A stretch of DNA of 64,000 nucleotides from Actinomycetes bacterium (GTDB taxonomy: Bacteria > Actinomycetota > Acidimicrobiia > Acidimicrobiales > Microtrichaceae). Under the pieces are notes generated by a model. The model made no database searches. It saw only the letters and a list, made by a program, of their open reading frames with translations, and was not told where the DNA came from. Numbering within the stretch: position 1 is the first letter of the stretch; every line of letters begins with the position of its first letter. Shown here piece by piece: positions 24,882 through 33,478 of this stretch. Where the stretch lies: contig JAAEPF010000024.1 of the NCBI GenBank assembly GCA_024222295.1, positions 124,001-188,000 on the forward strand, given 5' to 3'. A program made the position numbers and the translations under genes.

Positions 24882-27800
24882 ACACCGTGCCGCCCGGCGG
24901 TACGCCGGTCGCTCCGACCGATCCCCCCCAGCCTGCGAGCGACCCCGACGAATTGGTCGACGGTGGGTGGGTCTGGCTGCCATCCGGGGCGGCTCGCTGG
25001 GCCGCAGCCACAGCCGTGGTCCTGGCTGCGGCCTGGCTCACTGCCTCGCTTGTGCTGCCCCGCGGGCTTCCGCCGGGCATCGTGTTGCTCGGGTTGGTCT
25101 ACGGGTCGACCACCGGGCTCACCGCTGTGGGACTCATCCTGGTGTGGCGCGCGAACCGGGTCATCAACTTCGCCAACATCGCCATCGCAGGGCTGGCCGG
25201 CACGGCGGTCGTGCGGGCATTCCTGCAGTGGGACTTCCCGTGGTGGCTGGCGCTTGTAGCCGCGCCGCTAGCCGGTCTGGGGGTAGGGGCCCTGGCGGAG
25301 GTAACCGTGATCAGGCGGTTCGCCAACGCGCCGAAGCTGGTCCTCACCGTTGCGACGATCGGACTCGCCCAATTGCTGGGCGGTCTCGAACTGGTCATGG
25401 CCGAGACGCTGTACCCGGACGTGCCGCTGATCGTGACCCCGTTCGAAACCCCGCTGTCGTCGTGGCAGTTCAATCTCGGGCCGGTGAAGCTCAGCGGCAA
25501 CGACATGCTGCCATTGCTGGTCGTGCCCGTGATCGTCGGCGCGCTCGCCTGGTTCATGCAGCGAACCTTGGCCGGCCAAGCCGTTCGCGCTGCCGCGGAG
25601 AACACCGACCGTGCACGCCTGCTCGGCATTCCTGTGAGGCGGCTCGTCACCCTGGTATGGGCTCTCGCCGGCCTGCTGGCGGCGGCCACGCTGGTCCTGA
25701 GGGCACCGGCACTCGGAATCAGCCCGTCGGCGGCGATGGGCCCCACCATTCTGCTACCGGCGCTGGCCGCGGCAATCGTCGCGCGAATGGAGTCGATGCC
25801 GGTCGCGTTCGCCGCCGCAATGGTGATCGGCGTCATCGAGCGCACCGTGAGCTGGAACAGCGAGACGCCATCGTTCAACACGGTCGTGGTGCTGGCCCTG
25901 ATCCTCGGAGCACTCCTGTTCCAGCGGCGGGGGGCATCGCGTGCATTCGATTCCGATGGCGGCTGGAAGGAAGCGGAGCTGATAGCGAAGCTCCACCCAC
26001 GGATCGCCAAGCTGAGCCTGGTCAGGCTGGCCAAGGCGGGTCTGTTGGTCCTCGTGGTTGCCGCGGCGGTGCTGGTGCCGCTGCTGTTGCAGCCGGGGGC
26101 CTCGTTCACCGCGTCGATCATGGCCGTGTGGGCGATCGTCGGTGTGAGCCTGGTGGTTCTCACCGGTTGGGGTGGCCAGATCAGCCTCGGCCAATTCGGC
26201 ATCGTCGGCGCGGCGGCCATGGTCGGCGGCAACCTGATCAGCCACTGGAACACCGACCTGTTCGTGATGCTCGCGGGAGCCACGACGGCGGGGGTGTTGG
26301 TTGCGCTACTGATCGGGCTGCCGGCGTTGCGCATCCAGGGGCCGTTCCTCGCAGTGGTGACCCTGGCGTTCGCGGTGATGCTCGACGAGTTCGTGCTCAA
26401 CCCGACCGTCTTCCCGGCCATCGTGCCCGACTCGATTGCCCGCCCGGTGTTGTTCGAGCGCATCGACCTCGGCTCCGAGCGCGCAATGCTCTACTTCTCC
26501 CTGGCGGTGCTCGCCTTCGCGGTCGTTCTCACCCTCGGTGTCCGCAAGTCCCGCTCCGGCCGCCTGTTGCTCGCCAGCCGCGACAACCTCAAGGCGGCCG
26601 AGGCGGCCTCGGTGCACTCGATCTGGATCCGGCTGAGCGCGTTCATGTTCGCAGGCGCCCTCGCGGGCCTCGCCGGCGGGTTGCACATGCTCGTCAACAA
26701 CGGTGCGCGGGCGGGTTCCTACACGCCGGCGATGTCCGTGGACGTTTTTGCCCTCACCACGATCGGCGGTCTCGGCTCGGTTCCAGGCGCCGTGTTCGGG
26801 GCGGGCGGTGGCCGCGGCCTGCAGGACGCGAGCGACATCCTGCGACTGACCGCCTCGGGTCTCGGCGTGCTGCTGGTGCTGTGGCTTGTCCCATCGGGCG
26901 TGGCCGGCATCGCAGCGAGGGTTCGCGACCGGCTCGTGCGCCCCCTCGCGGCGCGCCATGGCATGGACCTCGAGGGTCGGCCGGTGGGGCCGGCCAAGCC
27001 AGTCGAGGCAAGCCCCAAGGACCGGCCGCCTGAGCCACCGGACACACCGGCACCGCCGGGCCCGGCGACGCCACCACCGTTCGACCCTGCGCGCATCCAG
27101 ACCGTCGGGGCGCCAACCGCCGCTGGCGCGGAAGCGACGGTTCCCGCAGTGGCGACACCCACCGGGGCGGCGGCCAACGGCAACGGTCATCACATGGCCG
27201 CGGCGCCCCTGCTCCAGGGGTCACAACTCCGCAGCGACCCTCCGGCCGCCCTGCTGGCCGCGAGTGGAGTTGACGTGTCCTATGGCCAGTTGCAGATCCT
27301 GTTCGACGTCGCCCTCGACGTCGCCGACGGAGAGATCGTGGCCCTTCTCGGCACCAACGGGGCAGGCAAGTCCACGATCCTCAAGGCCATCTGCGGCCTC
27401 GCTCCGCACAACGGCAAGGTCCGCATCGGCGACGTCGACCTGTCCAACAAGTCCGCCGAGCAGATCGTGCGCGATGGCGTCGCACTGATGCCGGGCGGCA
27501 AGGCGATCTTCCCGACCATGTCGGTCGACGACCATCTCCGCCTGTCCACCTGGACGTTCCGCAAGGACTCCCAGCGGATCGAGGACTCACTCGAGGACGT
27601 CCACCGCCTCTTTCCCGTGTTGTCGCGCCGGGGCAGCCAGCTGGCGGGCGACCTGTCGGGAGGTGAGCAGCAGCAGCTGGCCATGGCGATGACCCTCATG
27701 CTCCGTCCCCGGGTCATGCTCATCGACGAGTTGTCACTCGGGCTCTCCCCGATGATCGTGGCCGCGCTGTGCGACGTGGTGCGGATGATGCGCGACAACC

Positions 27801-28873
27801 GCATCACGATCGTTGTGGTGGAGCAGTCCATCAACGTTGCGCTCACGCTCGCCGAGCGGGCCGTGTTCATGGAGAAGGGCACGGTGCGTTTCGAGGGTCC
27901 CACCCGCGAGTTGCTGGAGCGTCCCGACCTCCTGCGTTCGGTGTTCATCGAGGGTGCCGGAGGTTCGTCCGATGACTCCGACGACGATGATGAGGGAGTG
28001 AGGGCGATCACGTCGATCGACCTCACACGCCTCGAGGCTGCGCCCCACGACGACATCCCCGTCGAGGAGCGCGATCCGATCCTGGTGTGCTCCGACCTCA
28101 CGAAGCGTTTCGGTGGAGTCAATGCCCTCAGCCATGTCGACCTGGAGGTGAGACCCGGCGAGATCGTCGGACTGATCGGTCAGAACGGTGCCGGCAAGAC
28201 GACACTCATGGACTGCATCTCCGGGTTCCACAGCGTGGATTCCGGCAGGGTGTTGTTCCGCGACACCGACATCACCGACTGGGCTCCCAACGAGCGGGCC
28301 CGTGGTCGGCTCGGACGTTCGTTCCAGGAGGCGAGGCTGTTCCCATCGCTCACCACCAGTGAGGTGATCGCGGTGGCGTGCGAAAGGACTGTGCTCAACC
28401 GCTCGCTGGTGGCCGACGCCACCCGCCAGCCCGCGTCGTACGTGGCCGAGGAGAAGACCCTCGAGAAGGTCAGGGGTCTGGTCGACATGCTCGGTCTCGA
28501 CCCGTACGCGAACACGCCGGTGGCGGCGCTTTCCACGGGCACCCGGCGCATCGTGGAACTCGCCTGCCTGCTGGCCGAGGAACCGATGCTCATGTGCCTG
28601 GATGAGCCCTCCGCAGGCGTGGCCCAGAAGGAGACGGAGGCACTGGGCCCGCTGCTGCGCCAGATCTGTGAGCACACCGGTGCCGGGATGCTCGTGATCG
28701 AACACGACATGCCGTTGCTCGCCGGGCTTTGTGACCGGCTCGTGGCGATGGAGCTCGGCGAGATCCTGGTGCAGGGCCCCCCTTCGGAGGTGCTGGACCA
28801 TCCTGCTGTGATCGCTGCCTACCTCGGCACTGATGCAGCCGCGATCAACCGCTCGGGAGCAACGGTGTCCTGA
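24878..28873 (+). CDS. Four-domain fused branched-chain-amino-acid-type ABC transporter (LivH-LivM-LivF-LivG)
   Basis: One 1331-residue chain carries the whole membrane and ATPase part of a HAAT-family importer. In order: LivH-type permease (about 67-347), LivM-type permease (about 386-687), a Pro/Ala-rich linker (about 688-787), a LivF-type ATPase (about 788-1027; Walker A GTNGAGKST at 825, signature LSGGE at 926, Walker B VMLIDE), an acidic linker (SSDDSDDDDEG), and a LivG-type ATPase (about 1066-1327; Walker A GQNGAGKTT at 1101, Walker B LMCLDE). The LivG signature reads LSTGT (1218-1222) instead of LSGGQ. The start GTG overlaps the binding-protein stop. Two- and three-part fusions occur in actinobacteria; a full four-part chain is notable. 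Confidence 0.92.
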   Translation: MNTVPPGGTPVAPTDPPQPASDPDELVDGGWVWLPSGAARWAAATAVVLAAAWLTASLVLPRGLPPGIVLLGLVYGSTTGLTAVGLILVWRANRVINFANIAIAGLAGTAVVRAFLQWDFPWWLALVAAPLAGLGVGALAEVTVIRRFANAPKLVLTVATIGLAQLLGGLELVMAETLYPDVPLIVTPFETPLSSWQFNLGPVKLSGNDMLPLLVVPVIVGALAWFMQRTLAGQAVRAAAENTDRARLLGIPVRRLVTLVWALAGLLAAATLVLRAPALGISPSAAMGPTILLPALAAAIVARMESMPVAFAAAMVIGVIERTVSWNSETPSFNTVVVLALILGALLFQRRGASRAFDSDGGWKEAELIAKLHPRIAKLSLVRLAKAGLLVLVVAAAVLVPLLLQPGASFTASIMAVWAIVGVSLVVLTGWGGQISLGQFGIVGAAAMVGGNLISHWNTDLFVMLAGATTAGVLVALLIGLPALRIQGPFLAVVTLAFAVMLDEFVLNPTVFPAIVPDSIARPVLFERIDLGSERAMLYFSLAVLAFAVVLTLGVRKSRSGRLLLASRDNLKAAEAASVHSIWIRLSAFMFAGALAGLAGGLHMLVNNGARAGSYTPAMSVDVFALTTIGGLGSVPGAVFGAGGGRGLQDASDILRLTASGLGVLLVLWLVPSGVAGIAARVRDRLVRPLAARHGMDLEGRPVGPAKPVEASPKDRPPEPPDTPAPPGPATPPPFDPARIQTVGAPTAAGAEATVPAVATPTGAAANGNGHHMAAAPLLQGSQLRSDPPAALLAASGVDVSYGQLQILFDVALDVADGEIVALLGTNGAGKSTILKAICGLAPHNGKVRIGDVDLSNKSAEQIVRDGVALMPGGKAIFPTMSVDDHLRLSTWTFRKDSQRIEDSLEDVHRLFPVLSRRGSQLAGDLSGGEQQQLAMAMTLMLRPRVMLIDELSLGLSPMIVAALCDVVRMMRDNRITIVVVEQSINVALTLAERAVFMEKGTVRFEGPTRELLERPDLLRSVFIEGAGGSSDDSDDDDEGVRAITSIDLTRLEAAPHDDIPVEERDPILVCSDLTKRFGGVNALSHVDLEVRPGEIVGLIGQNGAGKTTLMDCISGFHSVDSGRVLFRDTDITDWAPNERARGRLGRSFQEARLFPSLTTSEVIAVACERTVLNRSLVADATRQPASYVAEEKTLEKVRGLVDMLGLDPYANTPVAALSTGTRRIVELACLLAEEPMLMCLDEPSAGVAQKETEALGPLLRQICEHTGAGMLVIEHDMPLLAGLCDRLVAMELGEILVQGPPSEVLDHPAVIAAYLGTDAAAINRSGATVS

Positions 28874-28914
28874 GCGGTCGGGTCGTGCTCCTGATCGGCT
28901 GCCGCGGGAACACG

Positions 28915-28946
28915 CAGAAGGCCCACCCGAAAGGGTGGGCCTTCTG
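28915..28946. terminator. Strong hairpin terminator between ABC gene and tRNA-Ala
   Basis: A perfect 14-bp stem (28915-28928 with 28933-28946) is closed by a GAAA tetraloop. It follows the ABC gene stop by about 40 bp and also lies just past the 3' end of the convergent tRNA, so it can serve both strands. Confidence 0.85.
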
Positions 28947-28950
28947 TCGT

Positions 28951-29027
28951 TGGTGGAGGCGATGGGAGTCGAACCCACGACCTCCTCGATGCGACCGAGG
29001 CGCTCTAGCCAGCTGAGCTACGCCCCC
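28951..29027 (-). tRNA. tRNA-Ala (anticodon CGC)
   Basis: The minus strand folds as a 77-nt tRNA with an encoded CCA end. The acceptor stem is GGGGGCG/CGCCTCC with A73, the D arm is GCTC/GAGC, the anticodon stem CCTCG/CGAGG encloses GTCGCAT, and the T arm is GTGGG TTCGACT CCCAT. The anticodon CGC reads GCG. The G3:U70 wobble pair, the main alanine identity element, is present. The tRNA serves a codon that is common in this GC-rich genome. Confidence 0.96.
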
Positions 29028-29102
29028 AACGGACTGCCCATGTTATGCGTTCGCGCTGCCCCGCCCGGAATCGGTTCGGGGCACTCCTCGGCTCGAGCCG
29101 GC

Positions 29103-29558
29103 TCAGCCCTTGCGGCGGCGTCGGCGCCACTGTGGGGTGGCGCGCGCCTCCACTTCCTTCGCCCCGGCGAGGTCGAAACTGAACCGGCCGGCGTCGAAGC
29201 GCAACCGGGCGACCGGAACCCCTCCGACCGCCCTGTCGGTCACGATGACGACGTCGTTGCCGTTGGCGCGCACCTGCTCCACAACAGCGCAGACCCAGCC
29301 GTCAGGCCCGTCCACGGTGCCGGCGGGCGCACACACGATGTCGCGGCTCACGATGTCGCGCTCGAAGGCGTCCTGCTCGGAATCGGGGAGGGCCCACTTG
29401 ATGGAGGCGTCCGCGACGACTGCAACCTGCACGTCGGGATGCTGGCGCACCAGGTCTGCGCGGGCCCGGTGCAGCTGCTCGAGCGAGGGTGACTGTCGGC
29501 GCCAGCCCGCGACCGTATCGGCATCGAGCAGCACCACGAGTCTCTTGCTGTCTGTCAT
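29103..29558 (-). CDS. Small protein, possible NYN/PIN-like nuclease
   Basis: This 151-residue protein is not clearly recognised. It opens with KRLVVLLDADTVAGW, and has VAVVADASIKWALPDSEQDAF and GNDVVIVTDRAVGG, giving three Asp-bearing strand ends as in NYN or PIN-like RNase domains. EQDAFERDIVSRDIVCAPAGTVDGPD would lie over the active site. The C-terminus is strongly basic (WRRRRRKG), suiting nucleic acid binding. The gene lies between tRNA-Ala and the sterol-desaturase-like gene, on the same strand as both. The nuclease idea is inference; an uncharacterised Rossmann-like protein is the alternative. Confidence 0.6.
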   Translation of the reverse strand: MTDSKRLVVLLDADTVAGWRRQSPSLEQLHRARADLVRQHPDVQVAVVADASIKWALPDSEQDAFERDIVSRDIVCAPAGTVDGPDGWVCAVVEQVRANGNDVVIVTDRAVGGVPVARLRFDAGRFSFDLAGAKEVEARATPQWRRRRRKG

Positions 29559-29573
29559 GGCGGCGAACTCTGC

Positions 29574-30779
29574 TCAGACCGGGGCCGGTTCCAGCGGTGC
29601 CGCTTCCGCTCCGGGTGGCTGTGAGAGTCCGAGTTCGTCACGGCGTGCATACGCCCAACCGGGTCCCCGCACCACGAACCCGATCCGGTCGTCCCAGTTG
29701 TCGGACCTGGCGACGTCGCTGACGATGTCGACGTACTCGTGGGTGGCGACCCGCAGCGGGTTGAACGTGTCGATGTTCTTGGTGAGCCCGTAGCGCACCG
29801 GCTCGTCCTCGGGCTCGAATGTGCCGAACAGCTTGTCCCAGATGATGAGGATGCTGCCGTGGTTGCGGTCGAGGTACTGGCGATTCGCGCCGTGGTGCAC
29901 CCGGTGGTGCGACGGCGTGTTGAGGACCTTCTCGAGCGGGCCGAGGGTGCGGATCACCTCGGTGTGGATCCAGTACTGGTAGATGAGATTGACCCCGCGG
30001 GCCTGTTCGATGAGGTCCGGCCTGATGCCGAGCAGGGCCATCAATCCGTACGGAACGAATGTGCCGAGTGCATCAGCCACCGGCTGGCGCAGCGCCGTGG
30101 ACAGGTTGTAGTGCTCCGAGGAGTGGTGCACCACGTGAATCGCCCACAGGTAGCGTGCCTCGTGCTGAATGCGGTGGTTCCAGTAGTAGATGGCGTCCCA
30201 GGCGAAGACTGCGGCGAGGGCGGCTGCCGGGCCTGATCCCCAATCGGGCAGCAGCCTTCGTTCGAACGCCTTGTGTGCCATCGTGCGGTTGGCCCAGGTG
30301 CCGGCCACGACCGCACCGGCAGACGCAATGGCGGCCATCGCGGCCGAGCCGCCGACGCGCCGGGCGAGCCGACGCACCCTGTCGCGCCGCCGCTCGCGGC
30401 TGGGGCCGGGTTCGGCGTGCCCTTCGGGTTCAGCGGATTCGGCAGCTTCGGTGCTGCTGGTCGGCAATTCCCCGGGTTCGACGTCGGTCGCGCGGGCGAC
30501 CGCATCCGCCGCTGCGGCGGTGAGGGCGGCCCCTGCTGCCACTCCCAGCGCCACCTTCCGCCACCGTCCGCCGGCGATGTCGAAGTTGCGCATGGGCGGA
30601 CGGGTTGCGAGCGGGACCACAAGGCTTCCGAGACCCATGGCGAGGCTGGCGATGGTGTCGTTGCGCTCGTAGTCGCCGGGCGCGGCGCCGCCGTCTTCGC
30701 GTCGCTTGCGCCACCATGCCGCTTCAGCACCCATGGTGCCGAAGTAGAACGGGATCGCGGCAACAGTTAGGTCAACCAT
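29574..30779 (-). CDS. Sterol desaturase / fatty acid hydroxylase family protein
   Basis: This 401-residue membrane di-iron enzyme has the histidine boxes of the fatty acid hydroxylase superfamily: NHRIQHE, HVVHHSSEHYN and HHRVHHG, plus the later HEYVD. The family hydroxylates or desaturates lipids such as sterols, hopanoids or fatty acids. Between the first membrane helices and the catalytic core lies a hydrophilic insert of about 40 residues (SSTEAAESAEPEGHAEPG and an Arg-rich run), which is unusual. Its start overlaps the stop of the enoyl-CoA hydratase gene by 8 nt, so the pair is probably co-translated. The substrate is unknown. Confidence 0.9.
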   Translation of the reverse strand: MVDLTVAAIPFYFGTMGAEAAWWRKRREDGGAAPGDYERNDTIASLAMGLGSLVVPLATRPPMRNFDIAGGRWRKVALGVAAGAALTAAAADAVARATDVEPGELPTSSTEAAESAEPEGHAEPGPSRERRRDRVRRLARRVGGSAAMAAIASAGAVVAGTWANRTMAHKAFERRLLPDWGSGPAAALAAVFAWDAIYYWNHRIQHEARYLWAIHVVHHSSEHYNLSTALRQPVADALGTFVPYGLMALLGIRPDLIEQARGVNLIYQYWIHTEVIRTLGPLEKVLNTPSHHRVHHGANRQYLDRNHGSILIIWDKLFGTFEPEDEPVRYGLTKNIDTFNPLRVATHEYVDIVSDVARSDNWDDRIGFVVRGPGWAYARRDELGLSQPPGAEAAPLEPAPV

Positions 30780-31500
30780 CTGAGCCTCCTGACATGGCGC
30801 CGATCAGTTCGACGAACTTCGCCGACTCTGCCACGCGAGCTTCGCGCACCGCGTCGAGCCGGCCCCGGGTGAGCAGCGTCTTGGTGGCCATCAGCGGCCC
30901 CAACGGCAGCGCTCCGATGTGGTGGGCGATCTCCATCGTCTCGGGCATCAGTCGGTCGGGAGCCACAGCCCGCAGCGCCAGGCCGTCGGCCACCGCCTGC
31001 TCGGCGCTGACCCACGGCTCGGTGTAGAGGACCTCGGCTGCCCTTTGGCGGCCCATCGCGGCCGGCAGCAGCAAGCTGGCAGAGGCCTCGGTGGTGACAC
31101 CGAGGGAGATGAACGGTGCCTTGAGGCGTGCCTCGGTGGAGATCAGCGCGATGTCGCAGTGCAGCAGCAAGGTCAGTCCGATACCGACACCGAGGCCGTT
31201 GACCGCGGCGATCAGGGGCTTGGGGAACTCCTCGACCACGGGCATCAGGCGTTCGTAGCCAGGCTCTGAGTCCTCGAACACCGTGGGGTCGGACATCTCG
31301 TCGAGGTCCTGGCCCGCAGTGAAGGCCCTTCCTGTGCCGGTGAGCACAACACAACGCACCGAGTCGTCGGCGGCCGCGTCCTCCAGGGCCGCGGCCAGCG
31401 AGTACCAGAGCACCTGATTGAAGGCGTTCAGCGCATCCGGTCGGTTCAGGGTGAGCACCCGGGCGCCACCGGAATCCTCACTCAGCAAGAGGTCGTCCAT
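30772..31500 (-). CDS. Enoyl-CoA hydratase/isomerase family protein
   Basis: This 242-residue crotonase-fold protein would act on acyl-CoA thioesters. It shows RPDALNAFN, the oxyanion segment GTGRAFTAGQDL, and NGLGVGIGLTLLLHCDIALIS. The second catalytic Glu lies in LGVTTEASASLLLP. At the position of the first catalytic Glu the sequence reads KAPFISLG, without Glu, so the protein may be an isomerase or a hydratase with altered mechanism. A TAGCGT box lies 6 nt before the ATG, suggesting a leaderless transcript that continues into the sterol-desaturase-like gene. Confidence 0.87.
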   Translation of the reverse strand: MDDLLLSEDSGGARVLTLNRPDALNAFNQVLWYSLAAALEDAAADDSVRCVVLTGTGRAFTAGQDLDEMSDPTVFEDSEPGYERLMPVVEEFPKPLIAAVNGLGVGIGLTLLLHCDIALISTEARLKAPFISLGVTTEASASLLLPAAMGRQRAAEVLYTEPWVSAEQAVADGLALRAVAPDRLMPETMEIAHHIGALPLGPLMATKTLLTRGRLDAVREARVAESAKFVELIGAMSGGSDG

Positions 31501-31506
31501 CCCCGA

Positions 31507-31512
31507 ACGCTA
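31507..31512 (-). promoter_or_regulatory. -10 box of leaderless enoyl-CoA hydratase gene
   Basis: TAGCGT on the minus strand lies 6 nt upstream of the ATG at 31500. Confidence 0.5.
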
Positions 31513-31598
31513 CGCCACCGGTTGCCACCCGCGACAGGCGCTGCGACGCTGTGTGGCCCCTCCCGGGCGCGAGGGCCGATCCGATACCCGAGGTGAAC

Positions 31599-32939
31599 AT
31601 GACCAGCAACGCCGAAGCGACCGCAGCCGACAAGAGGTCTGTATTCCATTCGTGGTCAGCGCAGGACCTGATTTCGCCACTGCCGGTGGCCGGCGGCGAA
31701 GGCGTGAGGTTCTGGGACGAGGACGGCAACACATACCTCGACTTCTCGTCGCAGCTGGTCAACCTCAACCTTGGCCACCAGCACCCGCGCATGGTCGAGG
31801 CGATCCGCGAGCAGGCGGGTGTGCTCTGCACGATCGCACCGACCTTCGCCAATGCCACACGTTCCGAGGCTGCCGAACTGATCATCTCGCACGCTCCCGC
31901 CGGGCTGGAGAAGGTGTTCTTCACCAATGGCGGCGCCGAGGCGGTCGAGAACGCCCTGCGGATGGCCAAGATCCACACAGGTCGCCACAAGGTGCTGTCC
32001 GCCTACCGCAGCTACCACGGCGCTACCGCCGGGGCGATTGCCTCCACCGGCGAACCGCGCCGCTGGGGTAGCGAGCCGACCGTGCCGGGTGCGGTGCACT
32101 TCTTCGGGCCCTACCAGTACCGCTCGGAGTTCGGATCGAGCACGGAGGCAGAAGAGCGTGAACGCGCACTCGAGCACCTGGGCTCCGTCGTGGCCATGGA
32201 GGGCCCTCACACGATCGCGGCGATCATCCTCGAAACGGTCGTGGGCACCAACGGCGTGCTCGTGCCACCCGAGGGCTACCTGGCCGGAGTGCGCGAGCTG
32301 TGTGACCGCCACGGGATCCTGATGATCTCCGACGAGGTCATGGTCGGATTCGGCCGGCTGGGCACCTGGTTCGGTGTCGATCACTGGGGGGTGCGTCCGG
32401 ACCTGATCACGTTCGCCAAGGGAGTGAACTCGGGATACGTGCCCCTGGGCGGTGTGCTGATCTCAGCGGACGTGGCGGCGACGTTCGGTGAGCTTCCGTA
32501 CCCGGGTGGCCTCACCTACAGCGGTCATCCCCTCGCTTGTGCGGCCGCTGTGGAGTCGATCCGGGTCTTCGAAGACGACGACATCTGCGGCCGCGTCGCA
32601 CGGCTCGGTGAGCAGGTGTTCCGCCCGCGGCTCCGCCAGATCGCCGATCGCCACCCATCGGTCGGTGAAACCCGCGGACTGGGCTGCTTCTTCGCCATCG
32701 AGCTGGTGCGCGATCCGGGCACGCGGGAGCCGCTCGTGCCGTTCAATGCCTCCGGTGATGAGGCCGCGCCGATGAATGCCGTGCTCGCAGCCTGCCGGGA
32801 GCGCGGCGTGTGGCCCTTCGCGCACTTCAACCGCCTGCAGCTCGCGCCGCCGTTGGTGATATCCGAGGACGATCTCGTCGCTGGCCTCGACGCCATCGAC
32901 GAGGCGCTCGAGGTGGCTGACGCTTACGTGGGGTCCTGA
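31599..32939 (+). CDS. Class III PLP-dependent aminotransferase
   Basis: This 446-residue enzyme belongs to the class III aminotransferases, which transfer amino groups from or to omega-amines such as beta-alanine, GABA or putrescine. Landmarks are YLDFSSQLVNLNLGH, FFTNGGAEAVENALRMAK, SYHGATAGAI, the PLP-Asp segment LMISDEVMVGFGRLGTWFG, and the Schiff-base Lys in TFAKGVNSGYVPLGG, then THSG-like TYSGHPLACAAA. The ATG at 31599 has GAGGTG at a good distance; a longer reading from 31551 adds a non-homologous leader. The substrate is not evident, and the closest-looking group is the beta-alanine-pyruvate type. Confidence 0.9.
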   Translation: MTSNAEATAADKRSVFHSWSAQDLISPLPVAGGEGVRFWDEDGNTYLDFSSQLVNLNLGHQHPRMVEAIREQAGVLCTIAPTFANATRSEAAELIISHAPAGLEKVFFTNGGAEAVENALRMAKIHTGRHKVLSAYRSYHGATAGAIASTGEPRRWGSEPTVPGAVHFFGPYQYRSEFGSSTEAEERERALEHLGSVVAMEGPHTIAAIILETVVGTNGVLVPPEGYLAGVRELCDRHGILMISDEVMVGFGRLGTWFGVDHWGVRPDLITFAKGVNSGYVPLGGVLISADVAATFGELPYPGGLTYSGHPLACAAAVESIRVFEDDDICGRVARLGEQVFRPRLRQIADRHPSVGETRGLGCFFAIELVRDPGTREPLVPFNASGDEAAPMNAVLAACRERGVWPFAHFNRLQLAPPLVISEDDLVAGLDAIDEALEVADAYVGS

Positions 32940-32961
32940 GCCGGGCCTTTGCGGGCGGCGA

Positions 32962-32967
32962 TAGGAT
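32962..32967 (+). promoter_or_regulatory. -10 box of leaderless Ddn-like gene
   Basis: TAGGAT lies 7 nt upstream of the ATG at 32975. Confidence 0.5.
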
Positions 32968-32974
32968 CGACCCC

Positions 32975-33415
32975 ATGGCCGACGAACTGGACTCCGACTA
33001 CGAGCCGAGCCCGTGGGACCCGATCGCGGACCACGTGCGTCGCTACCTCGACACCGATGGTGCAGACGGTTTCGAGTGGGAAGGCGCCCAGGTGATCATC
33101 CTGTCGACCACGGGCCGCTCCAGCGGCCGCGTGCGACGCACGCCTCTGATACGCATCGCTGACGGCGACCGCTACATCGTGATCGCCTCGATGGGCGGGG
33201 CCCCGGAGCACCCGAAGTGGTACCTCAATCTGGTCGACAATCCTGAGGTCACCATCCAGGACCGTGGCGACCTCCATGAACTGCGTGCACGCACCGCCGA
33301 CGCGGAGGAAAAGGCACGCCTCTGGCCCCTGGCAGTGGCTCAGTGGCCCGACTACGAGGCCTACCAGGAAGCCACGGAACGAGACATCCCACTTGTGCTC
33401 TGCGAGCCGCGCTGA
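32975..33415 (+). CDS. Ddn-family deazaflavin-dependent nitroreductase-like protein
   Basis: This 146-residue protein matches the F420-binding Ddn family (split beta-barrel). The typical segment ILSTTGRSSGRVRRTPLI is followed by GDRYIVIASMGGAPEHPKWYLNLVDNPEV, which is the family signature. In mycobacteria such proteins reduce quinones or activate nitroimidazoles using reduced F420. Together with the LLM protein at 6625 it suggests that the host makes F420. It appears monocistronic and leaderless. Confidence 0.93.
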   Translation: MADELDSDYEPSPWDPIADHVRRYLDTDGADGFEWEGAQVIILSTTGRSSGRVRRTPLIRIADGDRYIVIASMGGAPEHPKWYLNLVDNPEVTIQDRGDLHELRARTADAEEKARLWPLAVAQWPDYEAYQEATERDIPLVLCEPR

Positions 33416-33466
33416 CCCTACGGTCGCCGCGGCGGCGCCAACTCAGGGCTGACTGCGCGCGCGGGG

Positions 33467-33472
33467 TAGCTT
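33467..33472 (+). promoter_or_regulatory. -10 box of leaderless ClC gene
   Basis: TAGCTT lies 6 nt upstream of the GTG at 33479. Confidence 0.5.
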
Positions 33473-33478
33473 CGCTCC

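Noticed and set aside
24742-27033. A 763-residue reading frame overlapping the ABC fusion
   Set aside because: It is the +1 shadow of the permease region, Arg/Gly-rich, with no hydrophobic pattern or motif.
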